Notes: generated by a model not told the origin, from the letters alone. A stretch of 64,000 nt of DNA from Terriglobia bacterium (GCA_020072965.1 JAIQFY010000026.1:1-64000), one strand, 5' to 3'; positions 27,052 to 36,273 are shown, counted from the stretch's first letter. Numbers and translations: made by a program.

Positions 27052-28263
27052 TTAACGCTGATAGCTGTTGGCAAACTGCAGGAAGAGGCTTCCCGCCGAC
27101 ACGATCTTCTCCCCCTCTTTCAATCCGTTCGTTATTTCGACTTGGTTTCTCTGTTGCGTCCCGATCGTGATCAGTCGTTGGGCAAACTTGTCGGCCTCCG
27201 CCTGGAGGTACACAAAGGGCTGGTTGTCGGCATTGTACAAGACCGCGGAGGCGGGCAGGACGAGCACATCCTTCCTGGTCTGGGTGTGGATGACGACGTC
27301 CATGAAAAGGTCCTTCTTCAGAAGCCCTTTCGGGTTGCTCGTCACAATACGGACGGGGGTCGTGCGGGTCGCGGGATCCACCATCGCCCCGATGTAAGAA
27401 ATGACTCCATGAAAGACTTCGGGGATGGCTGCGCTGGTTTCCTCCACAACATCCCCCACTCGGACAGTGCTCAAGTCCTTCTCATAAATATGCCCCTGGA
27501 CCCACACCGTCGACAAATTGCTGATCAGAAAACAGGTGGTGGCGCCCGCCTGGATCAGTTGTCCGGGAAAGACAAGTTTTTGAACTACCATTCCGCCGAT
27601 GGGAGATCGAACGGCAAGTTGAGGACTGATGGAGACGCCCTGTTTTTCGCCTTCCTCGATTTCCTTCTGGGTAATCCCGAATATCCTCAACGCCTGTAGA
27701 GTCGTTTGCACCTGTGTCGCGGCGTCGTTATAGTCGGCCTGGGCGCCCTCGAAATCCTTTTGCGCAATGGCGTGATGGTCCAATAAGTCCCGGCTCCGGT
27801 TCAGGGTCAATGTGGCCAAATTCAAACGGTTATGCGCCACCCGATAGGCTGCGAAGGCGGTCGTGATGTCCGGGCTTGAAACCTCGAGGAGCGGCTGTCC
27901 CGCTTTGACATAGGTTCCGGTGTCCACCAGGATTCGAGTAATGGGTCCGCTTACCTGGGCGATCGCCTGGGTGGTATGGTCATTATCCCAATCGACAGTT
28001 CCGGTGGTGTGAATGGTGAGAGCCCATGTGGTCTTCTGAACCGGGAGGATTTGAAGATGGGGGAGTTGATTCGTCGGAACGACAAACAGGCTCGCTTCAT
28101 TATTCTCAGGCTCATGGCTCGCGGGACGGGTCGCTTCTTTCGATGTGCTGCAGGAGGAGGCAATGATCGCCAGAAGTCCGGAGAGCAGAAGAGCCAGGCC
28201 GCGGCATCTTCCGGGGAGAATGCTCTGTAGTTCAGCGAAGTTTCTTTGTTGAGGGTTTGTCAT
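27052..28263 (-). CDS. czcB: RND efflux periplasmic adaptor, CzcB family
   Basis: This 403-residue membrane-fusion protein links the pump to the outer-membrane channel. It has an N-terminal signal with a lipobox-like ASSC near residue 38, so it may be a lipoprotein, then the biotinyl-lipoyl halves, an alpha-hairpin (LNLATLTLNRSRDLLDHHAI) and the beta-barrel and membrane-proximal domains. Its ATG overlaps the czcC stop by four bases (ATGA), so the two are translationally coupled. No His-rich metal-binding tail is present. Confidence 0.92.
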   Translation of the reverse strand: MTNPQQRNFAELQSILPGRCRGLALLLSGLLAIIASSCSTSKEATRPASHEPENNEASLFVVPTNQLPHLQILPVQKTTWALTIHTTGTVDWDNDHTTQAIAQVSGPITRILVDTGTYVKAGQPLLEVSSPDITTAFAAYRVAHNRLNLATLTLNRSRDLLDHHAIAQKDFEGAQADYNDAATQVQTTLQALRIFGITQKEIEEGEKQGVSISPQLAVRSPIGGMVVQKLVFPGQLIQAGATTCFLISNLSTVWVQGHIYEKDLSTVRVGDVVEETSAAIPEVFHGVISYIGAMVDPATRTTPVRIVTSNPKGLLKKDLFMDVVIHTQTRKDVLVLPASAVLYNADNQPFVYLQAEADKFAQRLITIGTQQRNQVEITNGLKEGEKIVSAGSLFLQFANSYQR

Positions 28264-29561
28264 TGCAACACCTGCTTTCCCACCACCAGGTTGATTTGTT
28301 CGGCGCTCAACATAAAAGCCGAGAGGGCCTGACGATAGGCGAGCTGGATGGCGCGGTAGCTGCGTTCCGCGTCGAGCAGATCAATCAGGCTGGTGGCTCC
28401 TTTGCGATAAGCGTAATTGCTGATTTCACGCGATTGTGTGGCCTGCTCCAGGTAGCCCGATTCATAGAGCGAGACGATGTGATCACTCGTCTTGAAACTG
28501 GAATAGGCGTTCACAACATCAGTGAGCACACTGACGCGCGTTGCCTCTTGGGACTGCTCGGCCTGCCGTCGAGCGACCTTGCTGCGCGCTATCTCGCCCT
28601 GGTTGCGATCATGAATGGGGAGATCGATGGAAAAGCCAAACCCGACTCCATTGACCGGTCCGTTGCGCTTGTACTCCCATTCGCCGGTGAGATCACGGGC
28701 CCGGTTGCCGTAAGCCAATGCGACCGTGTCGTCCGCGAGCTTGACGGCACTTTGGGCCGCCTGAAAATCGGGGCGCAGAAGTAACGCCTGCCGGGCGAGC
28801 TCATCCGGTCCGAGAGTGTACTTCTTGTGGCCCAGTTCACCCAGCACATCAAAATCTTCGGTCACCGTCTCGTACCCGAGCAGTTGCCTTAGAGCGGCCT
28901 TGCTCTGAAGGAGTGCCAGTTCCGCGCCCGAGACGTCCTGTTCGAGCTGGAGTTTTTGCAGGGCGATCTTCAGGTAATCCGCCTCGGAGATGTCCCCGGC
29001 GTCCAGGCGGCTCTTGTTGATCGCGACCACCTCGGAGAAGTCTTTCAGATCCTCGTTCGAGAATTGGAGATTGGATCTTGCAAGCAACACGTTGACAAAT
29101 GTCTGTGCCACTTGAAATTTCAGCTGGCGTTCGAAATCGGTGACGCCTTTAGAAGCGAGGTCAGTCGAATCCTGGGCCACCAGGATCCGTTTTTTCCGTT
29201 TCCCGCCACGCTCAAAGGTGTAGCTGATCGACTGGAGGAACTCCTGGTTGGTCCGAACATTGTCCCAGGTCAGCTGGCTGGGATCGAATATCGGAAAATC
29301 CTCATTCGTGGTGGTGTACACGAGATTCGGCTTCAACGACGCCGTGATTTCGTTCGCTTTTGACTGGTCGATGTTCAGGCGTTGCGCCCGCATCGACTGG
29401 TTGTGTTCCAACGCGAGCTGGATGGCCTCGCTTATTGCGATAACTTTATGCGGCCTTGGTGGGACAGAAGGCGAAGGCGGCTGTGCCCAAAGAGGCCTAT
29501 AGAACAGAAAGAGGCCGGGTATCAAAACCAAGACCCTGAGGCGGTTTGCCCATGGAATCAT
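28260..29561 (-). CDS. czcC: TolC-family outer-membrane efflux protein, CzcC-like
   Basis: The start ATG 29561 has AAGGAG nine bases upstream. The 433-residue protein has a signal peptide (about 1-27) and two TolC repeats of long amphipathic helices and short barrel strands; AIQLALEHNQSMRAQRLNIDQSKA is a typical first helix start and RRKGATSLIDLLDAER-like sequence closes the second. It trimerises as the exit duct for the CzcAB pump. It is the first of the three operon genes, and a DUF2946-like gene lies 110 bases upstream. Confidence 0.92.
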   Translation of the reverse strand: MIPWANRLRVLVLIPGLFLFYRPLWAQPPSPSVPPRPHKVIAISEAIQLALEHNQSMRAQRLNIDQSKANEITASLKPNLVYTTTNEDFPIFDPSQLTWDNVRTNQEFLQSISYTFERGGKRKKRILVAQDSTDLASKGVTDFERQLKFQVAQTFVNVLLARSNLQFSNEDLKDFSEVVAINKSRLDAGDISEADYLKIALQKLQLEQDVSGAELALLQSKAALRQLLGYETVTEDFDVLGELGHKKYTLGPDELARQALLLRPDFQAAQSAVKLADDTVALAYGNRARDLTGEWEYKRNGPVNGVGFGFSIDLPIHDRNQGEIARSKVARRQAEQSQEATRVSVLTDVVNAYSSFKTSDHIVSLYESGYLEQATQSREISNYAYRKGATSLIDLLDAERSYRAIQLAYRQALSAFMLSAEQINLVVGKQVLQ

Positions 29562-29671
29562 GGACGGGTTCTCCTTGCAGAGGCATTGCATTGGCAATGG
29601 TTTTACTGCAAGCGGTTTACACATCTTGCAGTCAAGAATCGTTTGGTTCCGAATCAGCGAGAATCAGGGAG

Positions 29672-30106
29672 TTAAGCCGCGAACAGGCGAGGAGGACCCC
29701 GTTTTTGCGTGGCCAGGCATAAATCCAGGAATGGAATAACCCGATGGGAAGGTGTCAGCAGCAGGGAATTCACCAGGGAAGGGCTGACAAGTTGAACTAT
29801 CGTCACTTGCTTGATCAGCGATTGCGACCAGGCGCAGGCAAGACAAATGCCGTCACTCTGGGTTGCACCTGTACCACGAAGGCTGGAAAGTGAGGAGTGA
29901 GAGTAAACAATAGACCCAAATGCCCCCGGTGAACCGGAAATCGCGGATGCACTCTGAGTCAGATCACGTTCCTGTTGAATCAGGCAGGTGTGCTCCTGGG
30001 AAAGCGCGAAGGAAAAGAACGAGAAAGCGCAAAGCACAACGATGGAGATTAACCGCAGCTCCCTGCGGTGCAAGATCTTCGTCGTCGCTCTTGTCGATAG
30101 TCTCAT
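29672..30106 (-). CDS. Small exported CxxC protein, DUF2946-like (second copy)
   Basis: The 144-residue protein has a basic N-terminus, a hydrophobic helix (LISIVVLCAFSFFSFAL), a CLAC pair near residue 93 and ends KRGPPRLFAA. The layout matches the 23346 gene: membrane helix, central CxxC, terminal RGPP. It precedes czcC on the same strand and may be the first gene of the efflux operon. The ATG at 30106 lacks a clear ribosome-binding site, so the start is uncertain. A role in periplasmic metal handling is inferred only from position. Confidence 0.55.
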   Translation of the reverse strand: MRLSTRATTKILHRRELRLISIVVLCAFSFFSFALSQEHTCLIQQERDLTQSASAISGSPGAFGSIVYSHSSLSSLRGTGATQSDGICLACAWSQSLIKQVTIVQLVSPSLVNSLLLTPSHRVIPFLDLCLATQKRGPPRLFAA

Positions 30107-30245
30107 TCGGGAGGCGCCATTCTATCAGAATGGAATTCTGAATATCAACCTCTATTCACAACAGGATGTTGATTCGGAATGGACGGGTTGGGTTGCTTGG
30201 GGTTCCATCTACCCGGCGGGTTGAGGCGGTGCGGGAGGGATGTTT

Positions 30246-30254
30246 TGTTATAAT
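30246..30254 (+). promoter_or_regulatory. Extended -10 promoter element upstream of the permease pair
   Basis: TGTTATAAT fits the extended -10 form TGnTATAAT with a perfect TATAAT. No good -35 hexamer is at the normal distance, which extended -10 promoters can do without. It would give a leader of about 155 bases before the gene at 30417. Confidence 0.45.
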
Positions 30255-30300
30255 GCCCGCTCGGGCATAATGCCCGGGTTTAGTGCCCTGAATACAGGGC
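30253..30300 (+). repeat. Two hairpins in the permease leader
   Basis: ATGCCCG/CGGGCAT (30253-30268) and GCCCTG/CAGGGC (30285-30300) form perfect stems of 7 and 6 bp. They would lie at the 5' end of the transcript from the extended -10 element, but their palette also resembles the window's dispersed palindromes. Confidence 0.4.
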
Positions 30301-30416
30301 TGCGGATTCTCGTCAATGCCAAGCGGCGGCCTGCTCCAGGACTCCGAATCTTCAATCTTGTTGACGGTGTGAAGGGCTCCGCCGGGTATCCAAATCTCAG
30401 CTGAAGCGCGGGACTT

Positions 30417-31337
30417 ATGTTGCTCATTTTTCTTCGACGTTTTCTTTTCATGGGGCTCAGCATCTTCATTGTCGTCACCTTTATTTTTCTCCTCGTTCAC
30501 CTCGTTCCTGGCGACCCTGTTCTTCAAATGTTGGGGGAAGGAGCTCAGCCCGCCGATGTCGAACAACTTCGGCACGCGCTGGGGCTGGATCAGCCCGTGT
30601 ACGTCCAGTATTTTCATTACGTGCACAATCTGTTACGCGGCAACCTCGGGACTTCATTCCGGTATCAGGAACCGGTCCTGAGAACCCTCCTCAGGCGGTA
30701 TCCTGCAACTATGGAACTGAGCCTGGCGAGCCTGTTGCTCGCCTTATTGTTCTCCATCCCGGCGGGCGTTCAAGCTGCTGTCAAATCGAATACAGGGCAG
30801 GATCGGTGGATCAGTTTTTTCTCGCTCTTGGGGCTTTCACTTCCCAACTTTGCCCTGGGCCCTCTGCTGATACTTCTTTTTTCAATACAGTTGATGTGGT
30901 TCCCCGTCTCTGGTATCGGTGGCCTGAGACATCTCGTGCTTCCAGCAGTCACCCTCGGTCTCGGGTTGGCAGCGGTGACGACTCGAATGGTCCGCTCCGC
31001 CATGCTCGAGGAACTCAGCCAGGATTATCTCCGGACCGCCTTATCAAAAGGATTGTCGCGACGTACGGTCCTCTACAAGCATGCATTGAAGAACTCCCTG
31101 ATTCCGATTGTCACGGTCGTGGGACTGCAATTTGGAAACCTGCTAGCAGGGACCTTTGTCACCGAATCCATTTTTTCCTGGCCCGGCATTGGCCGACTCA
31201 CGCTTCAGGCCATCCAGTTCCGTGATTATCCTTTGGTTCAGGGATGCATCCTGGCGATCGCGGTCACTTACATTGGGGTAAACTTCCTGACCGACCTGGC
31301 CTATCTGCTTGTCGATCCACGCATTCGAATGGAATGA
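30417..31337 (+). CDS. ABC transporter permease, DppB/OppB family
   Basis: The 306-residue inner-membrane protein has an N-terminal helix (FMGLSIFIVVTFIFLLVHL) and the family's HLVPGDPV motif, five further helices and the cytoplasmic EAA loop (DYLRTALSKGLSRRTVLYKHALKNS). With DppC it would import peptides, nickel or related solutes. The next gene overlaps its stop by four bases. No binding protein or ATPase gene adjoins, so the rest of the importer is unlinked. The ATG at 30417 has only a poor ribosome-binding site. Confidence 0.92.
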   Translation: MLLIFLRRFLFMGLSIFIVVTFIFLLVHLVPGDPVLQMLGEGAQPADVEQLRHALGLDQPVYVQYFHYVHNLLRGNLGTSFRYQEPVLRTLLRRYPATMELSLASLLLALLFSIPAGVQAAVKSNTGQDRWISFFSLLGLSLPNFALGPLLILLFSIQLMWFPVSGIGGLRHLVLPAVTLGLGLAAVTTRMVRSAMLEELSQDYLRTALSKGLSRRTVLYKHALKNSLIPIVTVVGLQFGNLLAGTFVTESIFSWPGIGRLTLQAIQFRDYPLVQGCILAIAVTYIGVNFLTDLAYLLVDPRIRME

Positions 31338-32170
31338 TGTTTCTTCGTGTGATGTTTCAAAACAACAGGCTCGCTCTATTCAGCGCAGGGTTTGTCGTGC
31401 TGCTGATCGTCGTGGCGGTATTCGCGGGGTGGATCTCGCCGTACGATCCGGCGGTTCAAGACCTGGCAAGCCGCCTCAATGGGCCCTCGAACGCCCATTG
31501 GCTGGGCAGTGACGAGTTGGGCCGTGACGTTCTGTCCCGTGTGATCTATGGGACTCGCATCTCAATTACGGTCAGCGTGGCGGTCATGTTGGTGTCTTTT
31601 CTGATTGGGTGTTATCTCGGAGCCATCGGAGGATATTTCAACGGTTCGCTCGACCAGATTTTGAATATCGTTCTGATCAACAGTTTTATGGCCTTTCCAG
31701 GGGTCCTTCTGGCAATCGCCTTTATCGCCTTCTTAGGACCGGGGCTGTCGCGATTGATCCTGGCGCTCTGCCTGATCGGATGGATCGGATTTGCCCGTCT
31801 CGCGCGCGGACAGTTTCTGAAGACAAGGGAGATGGATTTCGTCACAGCCGCCCGGGCTTCGGGGGCCTCCAGTGCGCGCGTAATTCTAATTCATATGGTT
31901 CCCAATACGATTCAGCCAATAGTGGTCCAGGCTTGCCTGGGCATGGCGAACACCATCCTCGCCGAGGCCACCCTTAGCTTTCTGGGACTCGGTGTCCCTC
32001 CTCCCGCACCCAGTTGGGGCTCCATGTTGAGTGACGGCCGCATCCATCTGTTTGATGCGCCCCATCTGGTCGTCTTTCCTGCGGCTGCAGTCATGCTGGC
32101 GGTCCTGGCATTCAATTTTCTCGGCGACGCGTTGCGCGATTTCTTTGACACCAGGGGGCCGAAGCTGTAG
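31334..32170 (+). CDS. ABC transporter permease, DppC/OppC family
   Basis: The start ATG 31334 overlaps the dppB-type stop (ATGA), indicating coupling; a much longer ORF upstream is a shadow of that gene. The 278-residue protein has an N-terminal helix, the motif WLGSDELGRDVLSRVIYGTR and the EAA loop around EMDFVTAARASGASSARVI, all standard for DppC. It ends with ALRDFFDTRGPKL. It forms the permease dimer with the preceding product. Confidence 0.93.
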   Translation: MMFLRVMFQNNRLALFSAGFVVLLIVVAVFAGWISPYDPAVQDLASRLNGPSNAHWLGSDELGRDVLSRVIYGTRISITVSVAVMLVSFLIGCYLGAIGGYFNGSLDQILNIVLINSFMAFPGVLLAIAFIAFLGPGLSRLILALCLIGWIGFARLARGQFLKTREMDFVTAARASGASSARVILIHMVPNTIQPIVVQACLGMANTILAEATLSFLGLGVPPPAPSWGSMLSDGRIHLFDAPHLVVFPAAAVMLAVLAFNFLGDALRDFFDTRGPKL

Positions 32171-32327
32171 CTCTTCCCTCTTTAATATCCAGGTTCAGAC
32201 AACTTCAGTTTGTTGAAGGACATCTATTTGAAGCAGCCTTTGCGTAGGCGTGACTGCAACCCTCCGGAAGTGATGGCTGGTTCCTTCTGGACCGCCAGGC
32301 CGCAAAAAATCCACTGCAGCCTGAAGG

Positions 32328-32356
32328 TTGTCTTTTTCACAAAAGTCCAGTATAAT
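32328..32356 (+). promoter_or_regulatory. Sigma-70-type promoter of the MsbA-like gene
   Basis: A -35 TTGTCT at 32328-32333 and a perfect -10 TATAAT at 32351-32356 are separated by 17 bases. Transcription would start near 32363, which excludes the GTG at 32359 as start codon and supports ATG 32386. Confidence 0.65.
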
Positions 32357-32385
32357 GAGTGGTTTTTATTAACCTGTCTCGAAGC

Positions 32386-34212
32386 ATGCAAAACGACACC
32401 CGAAAACTGTTACATTACGTCCGCACGTATCTGGCAATATTCTTGCTAGCCGTGGTGCTGATGGCTGCAGTCGGCGCCTTTGAAGGCCTGGTCCCGATCA
32501 CGTTGAAGATCGTCTTTGATAAGATCCTTACCCCCACTCCTGTCACCTCAGCTCTTCCCCTTCCCCTGATTCACAAGACCGTGGATTTCATTTACCTGAT
32601 TCCGCTGAGGAGCTACTCGTTATGGCTGGGCGTTGCTCTTTTCATTGTGGGGACCGCCCTGGGCAAGGCCCTATGTGACTATTCTGGGAATTACCTGATC
32701 AGTTTTGTGGGTCAGTCGGTGGTGATGAATCTAAGGAACGACCTGTATAAGAAGATTCTCAACCAACCCGCCTCGTTCTTTCATGGGAATTCGACCGGCC
32801 GGCTCATCTCTCGGGTTACCAATGATATTGAGAAAATTCAGAATGCTGCCTCCACCGTGATGGCAGACGCCCTGCGCCAGACTTTTACCTTAGTGGCAAT
32901 GATCTGTGTGCTGGTCACCCTGAACTGGCTGTTGGCTCTCGTGGCGATGCTCCTGGCACCCCTGGTGGCGCTCCCTTCAGTGAAATTCGGACGGAAGATC
33001 CGCCGCACCACGCGCTCGAGCCAGGACAATATGGCCGACATTTCAAACATTCTCCTTGAGACAATTACCGGCATACGGATTGTGAAGGCCTTCGTCATGG
33101 AGCGGTTCGAATTTCTCAAGTTTAAGGAAGCCAGCCGGAGATTGCTGCATTTGAACTTGAAATGGGTGCGTGTACAATCCCTTTCGTCCCCTTTAATGGA
33201 AGTCCTGGGAGCGGTCGTCATTGGCGGGTTGTTGTATTATGCACAGACGGAGATCCATTCCGGGAGGATGAATACAGGAACGTTTATTGCGTTCATGTTC
33301 GCCCTGTTCAAAATGTATGACCCGGTCCGGCGAATGAGCGGGATTAATAATGCGTTTCAGCAGGCCATGGGGTCCACTTCCCGCGTGTTTGAGTTTTTGG
33401 AATTGCCGGAGGAGAAGGCGGATGACACCAATGCCCGCCCCCTGGTTGAATTCCGGGATCAGATCATTTTTGACAGGGTGAGTTTCAGCTACGACCACGA
33501 GGGGCCGATTCTAAAGGACGTTTCTCTGACCGTGAAAAAGGGAGAAGTGGCTGCCGTCGTCGGCTCGAGCGGCTCCGGAAAGACGACGTTGCTTAATCTG
33601 ATTCCCCGGTTCTTCGAGGTGTCTGGAGGGCACATCCTGGTGGATGGAAGTGACATCCGGGAGTTCACGAGGGAGTCGCTCCGGGCCCATATCGGCATCG
33701 TCACCCAGGAGACGATCCTGTTCAACGACACCGTACGCAACAACATTGCCTACGGCCGTCCTCAAACCCGGCAGGAAGACATCGAACAAGCCGCCCGCGC
33801 GGCGTTGGCCCACGATTTTATCATGCAAATGCCAAAGGGCTACGATACGGTCATCGGGGAGCGGGGGCAGCGGCTCTCCGGCGGGGAGCGTCAGAGAATT
33901 GCGATCGCGAGGGCGATTCTGAAAAACCCCCCGATTCTGATCCTGGATGAGGCTACTTCAGCACTCGACTCGGAATCAGAGCTGTACGTCCAACGCGCTT
34001 TGGGAAATCTGATGAAAGGGCGAACGGTATTTGTCATCGCCCATCGGCTGTCCACCGTCAGGAGTGCCGACAAGATTGTGGTATTACAAGACGGCCAGGT
34101 TCAGGAAGTCGGGACCCATCAGGACCTCTTGGATCATGGCGGAGTCTACCAGCGTCTCTATGAGATTCAGTTTGCGGAGTCGGATTTCGCTCCTTGGGTA
34201 GAGGCAAGTTGA
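32386..34212 (+). CDS. msbA: ABC exporter, MsbA-type (fused membrane and ATPase domains)
   Basis: The 608-residue half-transporter has an N-terminal six-helix exporter domain (about 1-330) and a nucleotide-binding domain with Walker A GSSGSGKTT, signature LSGGERQR, Walker B ILILDEATSALD and the H-loop AHRLSTV. This is the layout of MsbA, which flips lipid A core or other lipids at the inner membrane; other lipid or drug exporters share it. The promoter sits 30 bases upstream. The assignment to MsbA itself is by general likeness. Confidence 0.88.
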   Translation: MQNDTRKLLHYVRTYLAIFLLAVVLMAAVGAFEGLVPITLKIVFDKILTPTPVTSALPLPLIHKTVDFIYLIPLRSYSLWLGVALFIVGTALGKALCDYSGNYLISFVGQSVVMNLRNDLYKKILNQPASFFHGNSTGRLISRVTNDIEKIQNAASTVMADALRQTFTLVAMICVLVTLNWLLALVAMLLAPLVALPSVKFGRKIRRTTRSSQDNMADISNILLETITGIRIVKAFVMERFEFLKFKEASRRLLHLNLKWVRVQSLSSPLMEVLGAVVIGGLLYYAQTEIHSGRMNTGTFIAFMFALFKMYDPVRRMSGINNAFQQAMGSTSRVFEFLELPEEKADDTNARPLVEFRDQIIFDRVSFSYDHEGPILKDVSLTVKKGEVAAVVGSSGSGKTTLLNLIPRFFEVSGGHILVDGSDIREFTRESLRAHIGIVTQETILFNDTVRNNIAYGRPQTRQEDIEQAARAALAHDFIMQMPKGYDTVIGERGQRLSGGERQRIAIARAILKNPPILILDEATSALDSESELYVQRALGNLMKGRTVFVIAHRLSTVRSADKIVVLQDGQVQEVGTHQDLLDHGGVYQRLYEIQFAESDFAPWVEAS

Positions 34213-34217
34213 ATGAG

Positions 34218-34452
34218 GCAGCTGTCAGCGATCAGCGATCAGCTGTCAGCTATCAGCTGTCAGCCATCAGCCATCAGCTATCAGCTATCAACCTGGAAGG
34301 CGGGTTTCGCTGGAAGCCCATAATCGTTGCAAAGGCCCAGTCGCATTTTTCTTCAAAGAAGGTTACTAAAGAACTGAAAGCTGATCGCTGACTGCTGATG
34401 GCTGACAGCTGACTGCTGATGGCTGACAGCTGATAGCTAAAAGCTGACAGCT
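34218..34452. repeat. Inverted pair of degenerate AGCTGA-type tandem repeats
   Basis: Positions 34218-34290 hold tandem variants of CAGCTATCAGC/CAGCGATCAGC, and 34373-34452 hold the reverse-complement kind (GCTGATGGCTGACAGCTGA). The two arrays face each other across about 80 bases, so the transcript or single strand can fold into a long stem. Reading frames here give low-complexity Ser/Ala/Ile/Gln repeats and are not real genes. Such arrays are seen between genes in several soil-bacterial genomes; their function is unknown. Confidence 0.8.
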
Positions 34453-34470
34453 TCTCCCAGGAACCGACCA

Positions 34471-35373
34471 ATGATTCTCAGCATGACCGGGTTTGGGCAA
34501 GGGCAGGTCAAGGGTGGTGATTTTGTCATCACCATCAGCTTGAAATCTGTCAATCATCGTCATTTTGATGCCACGTTCAGGATGCCGCAGGAATTGCAGC
34601 CATTCGAGAATGAGTTGAAAAACCTCCTTAAAGAAAAGCTCATCCGGGGAGCGATCATTGTCAATGTGATCATGGACAGCGCGGGGGAGGTGCCGATAAG
34701 GATCAATGCACCTTTGGCCGCCGCCTATCTTCGCGCCGCCAACGAGATTAAAGACAAGTTCAATATCAACAGCGAGCTGAACCTGGATTCGATTCTCCGG
34801 TTGCCCAACGTGGTCACCTTCGGAAACGGCGACCTGGCGAGTAATGAACAGTTGAAGGAGAAGTTCCACGCGGCCCTTGAACAGGCGCTCGAAAAGGCCG
34901 TTTCTGAAATGCTGACGATGCGAAGCCTCGAAGGAAAGCAGCTGGAGAACGATGTCCGGGGGAGGACTGGTGTCATTGGACAACACGTGGACGCCATCGA
35001 GAAGGCCTTGGAATCGAATGTCCAGGCAATATTCGACAAGCTGAAAGATGAAGTCATGCGACTCACGCAGTCGGCCAGCCTGGATCCCGCTCGATTGGCG
35101 CAGGAGGTGGCCTATCTGGCGGAGAAAAGTGACGTTACCGAGGAAGTGACGCGGCTCAAGAGTCACGTCAAGCAGTTCCTGGCGATGCTGGACGGCGAGG
35201 GGGAGATTGGGAAGCGGCTCGATTTTCTCCTCCAGGAGATGCACCGGGAGGCGAACACGATCCTTTCGAAGACTACCAGTGCCTTCGGCGGGGCCCGGGA
35301 CGCCAGCGATCGCGCCCTCGAAATCAAGGCGGAGATTGAAAAATTGCGCGAGCAAGTCCAGAATGTCGTCTAA
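34471..35373 (+). CDS. yicC: YicC-family protein (YicC/YloC endoribonuclease)
   Basis: The 300-residue protein begins MILSMTGFGQGQ, the near-invariant family start, and ends with the conserved C-terminal domain (QEMHREANTILSKTTSAF and EIKAEIEKLREQVQN). YicC/YloC proteins are reported endoribonucleases acting on small or structured RNAs. It is the first gene of a run with gmk, rpoZ and coaBC, a common order in bacteria. An AGGA lies upstream of ATG 34471, directly after the inverted repeat array. Confidence 0.94.
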   Translation: MILSMTGFGQGQVKGGDFVITISLKSVNHRHFDATFRMPQELQPFENELKNLLKEKLIRGAIIVNVIMDSAGEVPIRINAPLAAAYLRAANEIKDKFNINSELNLDSILRLPNVVTFGNGDLASNEQLKEKFHAALEQALEKAVSEMLTMRSLEGKQLENDVRGRTGVIGQHVDAIEKALESNVQAIFDKLKDEVMRLTQSASLDPARLAQEVAYLAEKSDVTEEVTRLKSHVKQFLAMLDGEGEIGKRLDFLLQEMHREANTILSKTTSAFGGARDASDRALEIKAEIEKLREQVQNVV

Positions 35374-35416
35374 TCCGGAACGAGTTGCAGGGCAGCCTGA
35401 TCGGGGTGAGGTCACA

Positions 35417-36052
35417 GTGGATGAGAAGAATTCAGGAGTTCTTTTTATCGTCTCAGCCCCCTCGGGATCGGGAAAGTCGACGCTGGTCAGGCGGGTTTTG
35501 AAGGATGTGGGCCACTTGCGTTTTTCCATTTCTCATACGACCCGGCCCTCACGTCCCGACGAGCAGCAGGGCGTCGATTATTTCTTTGTGACGCGTGACG
35601 AATTCGAGGGGATGATCCGGGAGGGAAAGTTCGTCGAACATGCGGTCGTCTACGGCAACTATTACGGAACCAGCTGGGAGGCGATCGAGGCCGTCCGGTC
35701 GTCCGGCGACGACGTCATCCTGGACATCGATGTGCAGGGTGCCGCACAAGTGAAGCAACGTTTTGGAAGGGAAGCGCCATCCATTTTTGTACTCCCTCCC
35801 TCCTTTCAGAGCCTGGAACAGCGGTTACGCGGACGGAGCTCGGATGGTGATGAGGTGATTCGTGAACGTCTAAGTCGGGCCCGGCAGGAAATCCAGGAGT
35901 ACAAGAAATACGATTACGTGATTATCAACGACGAAATCAACCGCGCCACTGACGCGCTCCGGTCCATCATTGTCGCTTATCGAGCCTGTCAGTCGCGCTT
36001 GGAGAAACAGATTGAGAATATTCTTCATACGTTTGGAGGCAATCCAGAATGA
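35417..36052 (+). CDS. gmk: Guanylate kinase
   Basis: The enzyme phosphorylates GMP to GDP. It has the P-loop SAPSGSGKST near its start, the GMP-binding TTRPSRPDEQQGVDYFFV region, and the YGTSWEAIE and DIDVQGA motifs. I chose GTG 35417 because GAGG precedes it by five bases and gives a normal 211-residue length; ATG 35363, overlapping the yicC end, would add 18 residues without a ribosome-binding site. It overlaps rpoZ by four bases. Confidence 0.94.
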   Translation: MDEKNSGVLFIVSAPSGSGKSTLVRRVLKDVGHLRFSISHTTRPSRPDEQQGVDYFFVTRDEFEGMIREGKFVEHAVVYGNYYGTSWEAIEAVRSSGDDVILDIDVQGAAQVKQRFGREAPSIFVLPPSFQSLEQRLRGRSSDGDEVIRERLSRARQEIQEYKKYDYVIINDEINRATDALRSIIVAYRACQSRLEKQIENILHTFGGNPE

Positions 36053-36273
36053 TTAAGCTTCCACCCGGAGTGGACAGCAAATTTCGGTATGTTCTGCTCG
36101 CCGCAAAGCGGGCGCGTCAGTTGCAGAGTGGGAGCCCTCCGCTCATGCCGGCCACAGGCAAGAAGCCTACGCGCACGGCCCGTGAAGAGCTGGAAACACG
36201 CGCGTTGAAATTTGAGATTCTTCCTCCCCCCGACGAGGAGGAAGAGGTAAGCGAAAAAAAGAAGAAAAAGTAG
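36049..36273 (+). CDS. rpoZ: DNA-directed RNA polymerase omega subunit
   Basis: The 74-residue protein has the omega core (SKFRYVLLAAKRARQLQSG) that binds the beta-prime subunit, and a family-typical EELETRALKFEI helix near its end, followed by an acidic stretch and a Lys tail. The start ATG 36049 overlaps the gmk stop, so translation is coupled. The gmk-rpoZ-coaBC order is widely conserved. Confidence 0.92.
   Translation: MIKLPPGVDSKFRYVLLAAKRARQLQSGSPPLMPATGKKPTRTAREELETRALKFEILPPPDEEEEVSEKKKKK

Noticed and set aside
34274-34471. 65-codon minus-strand ORF in the AGCTGA repeats
   Set aside because: Its product is low-complexity repeat translation (SAISSQLSAISSQ) and not a protein gene.
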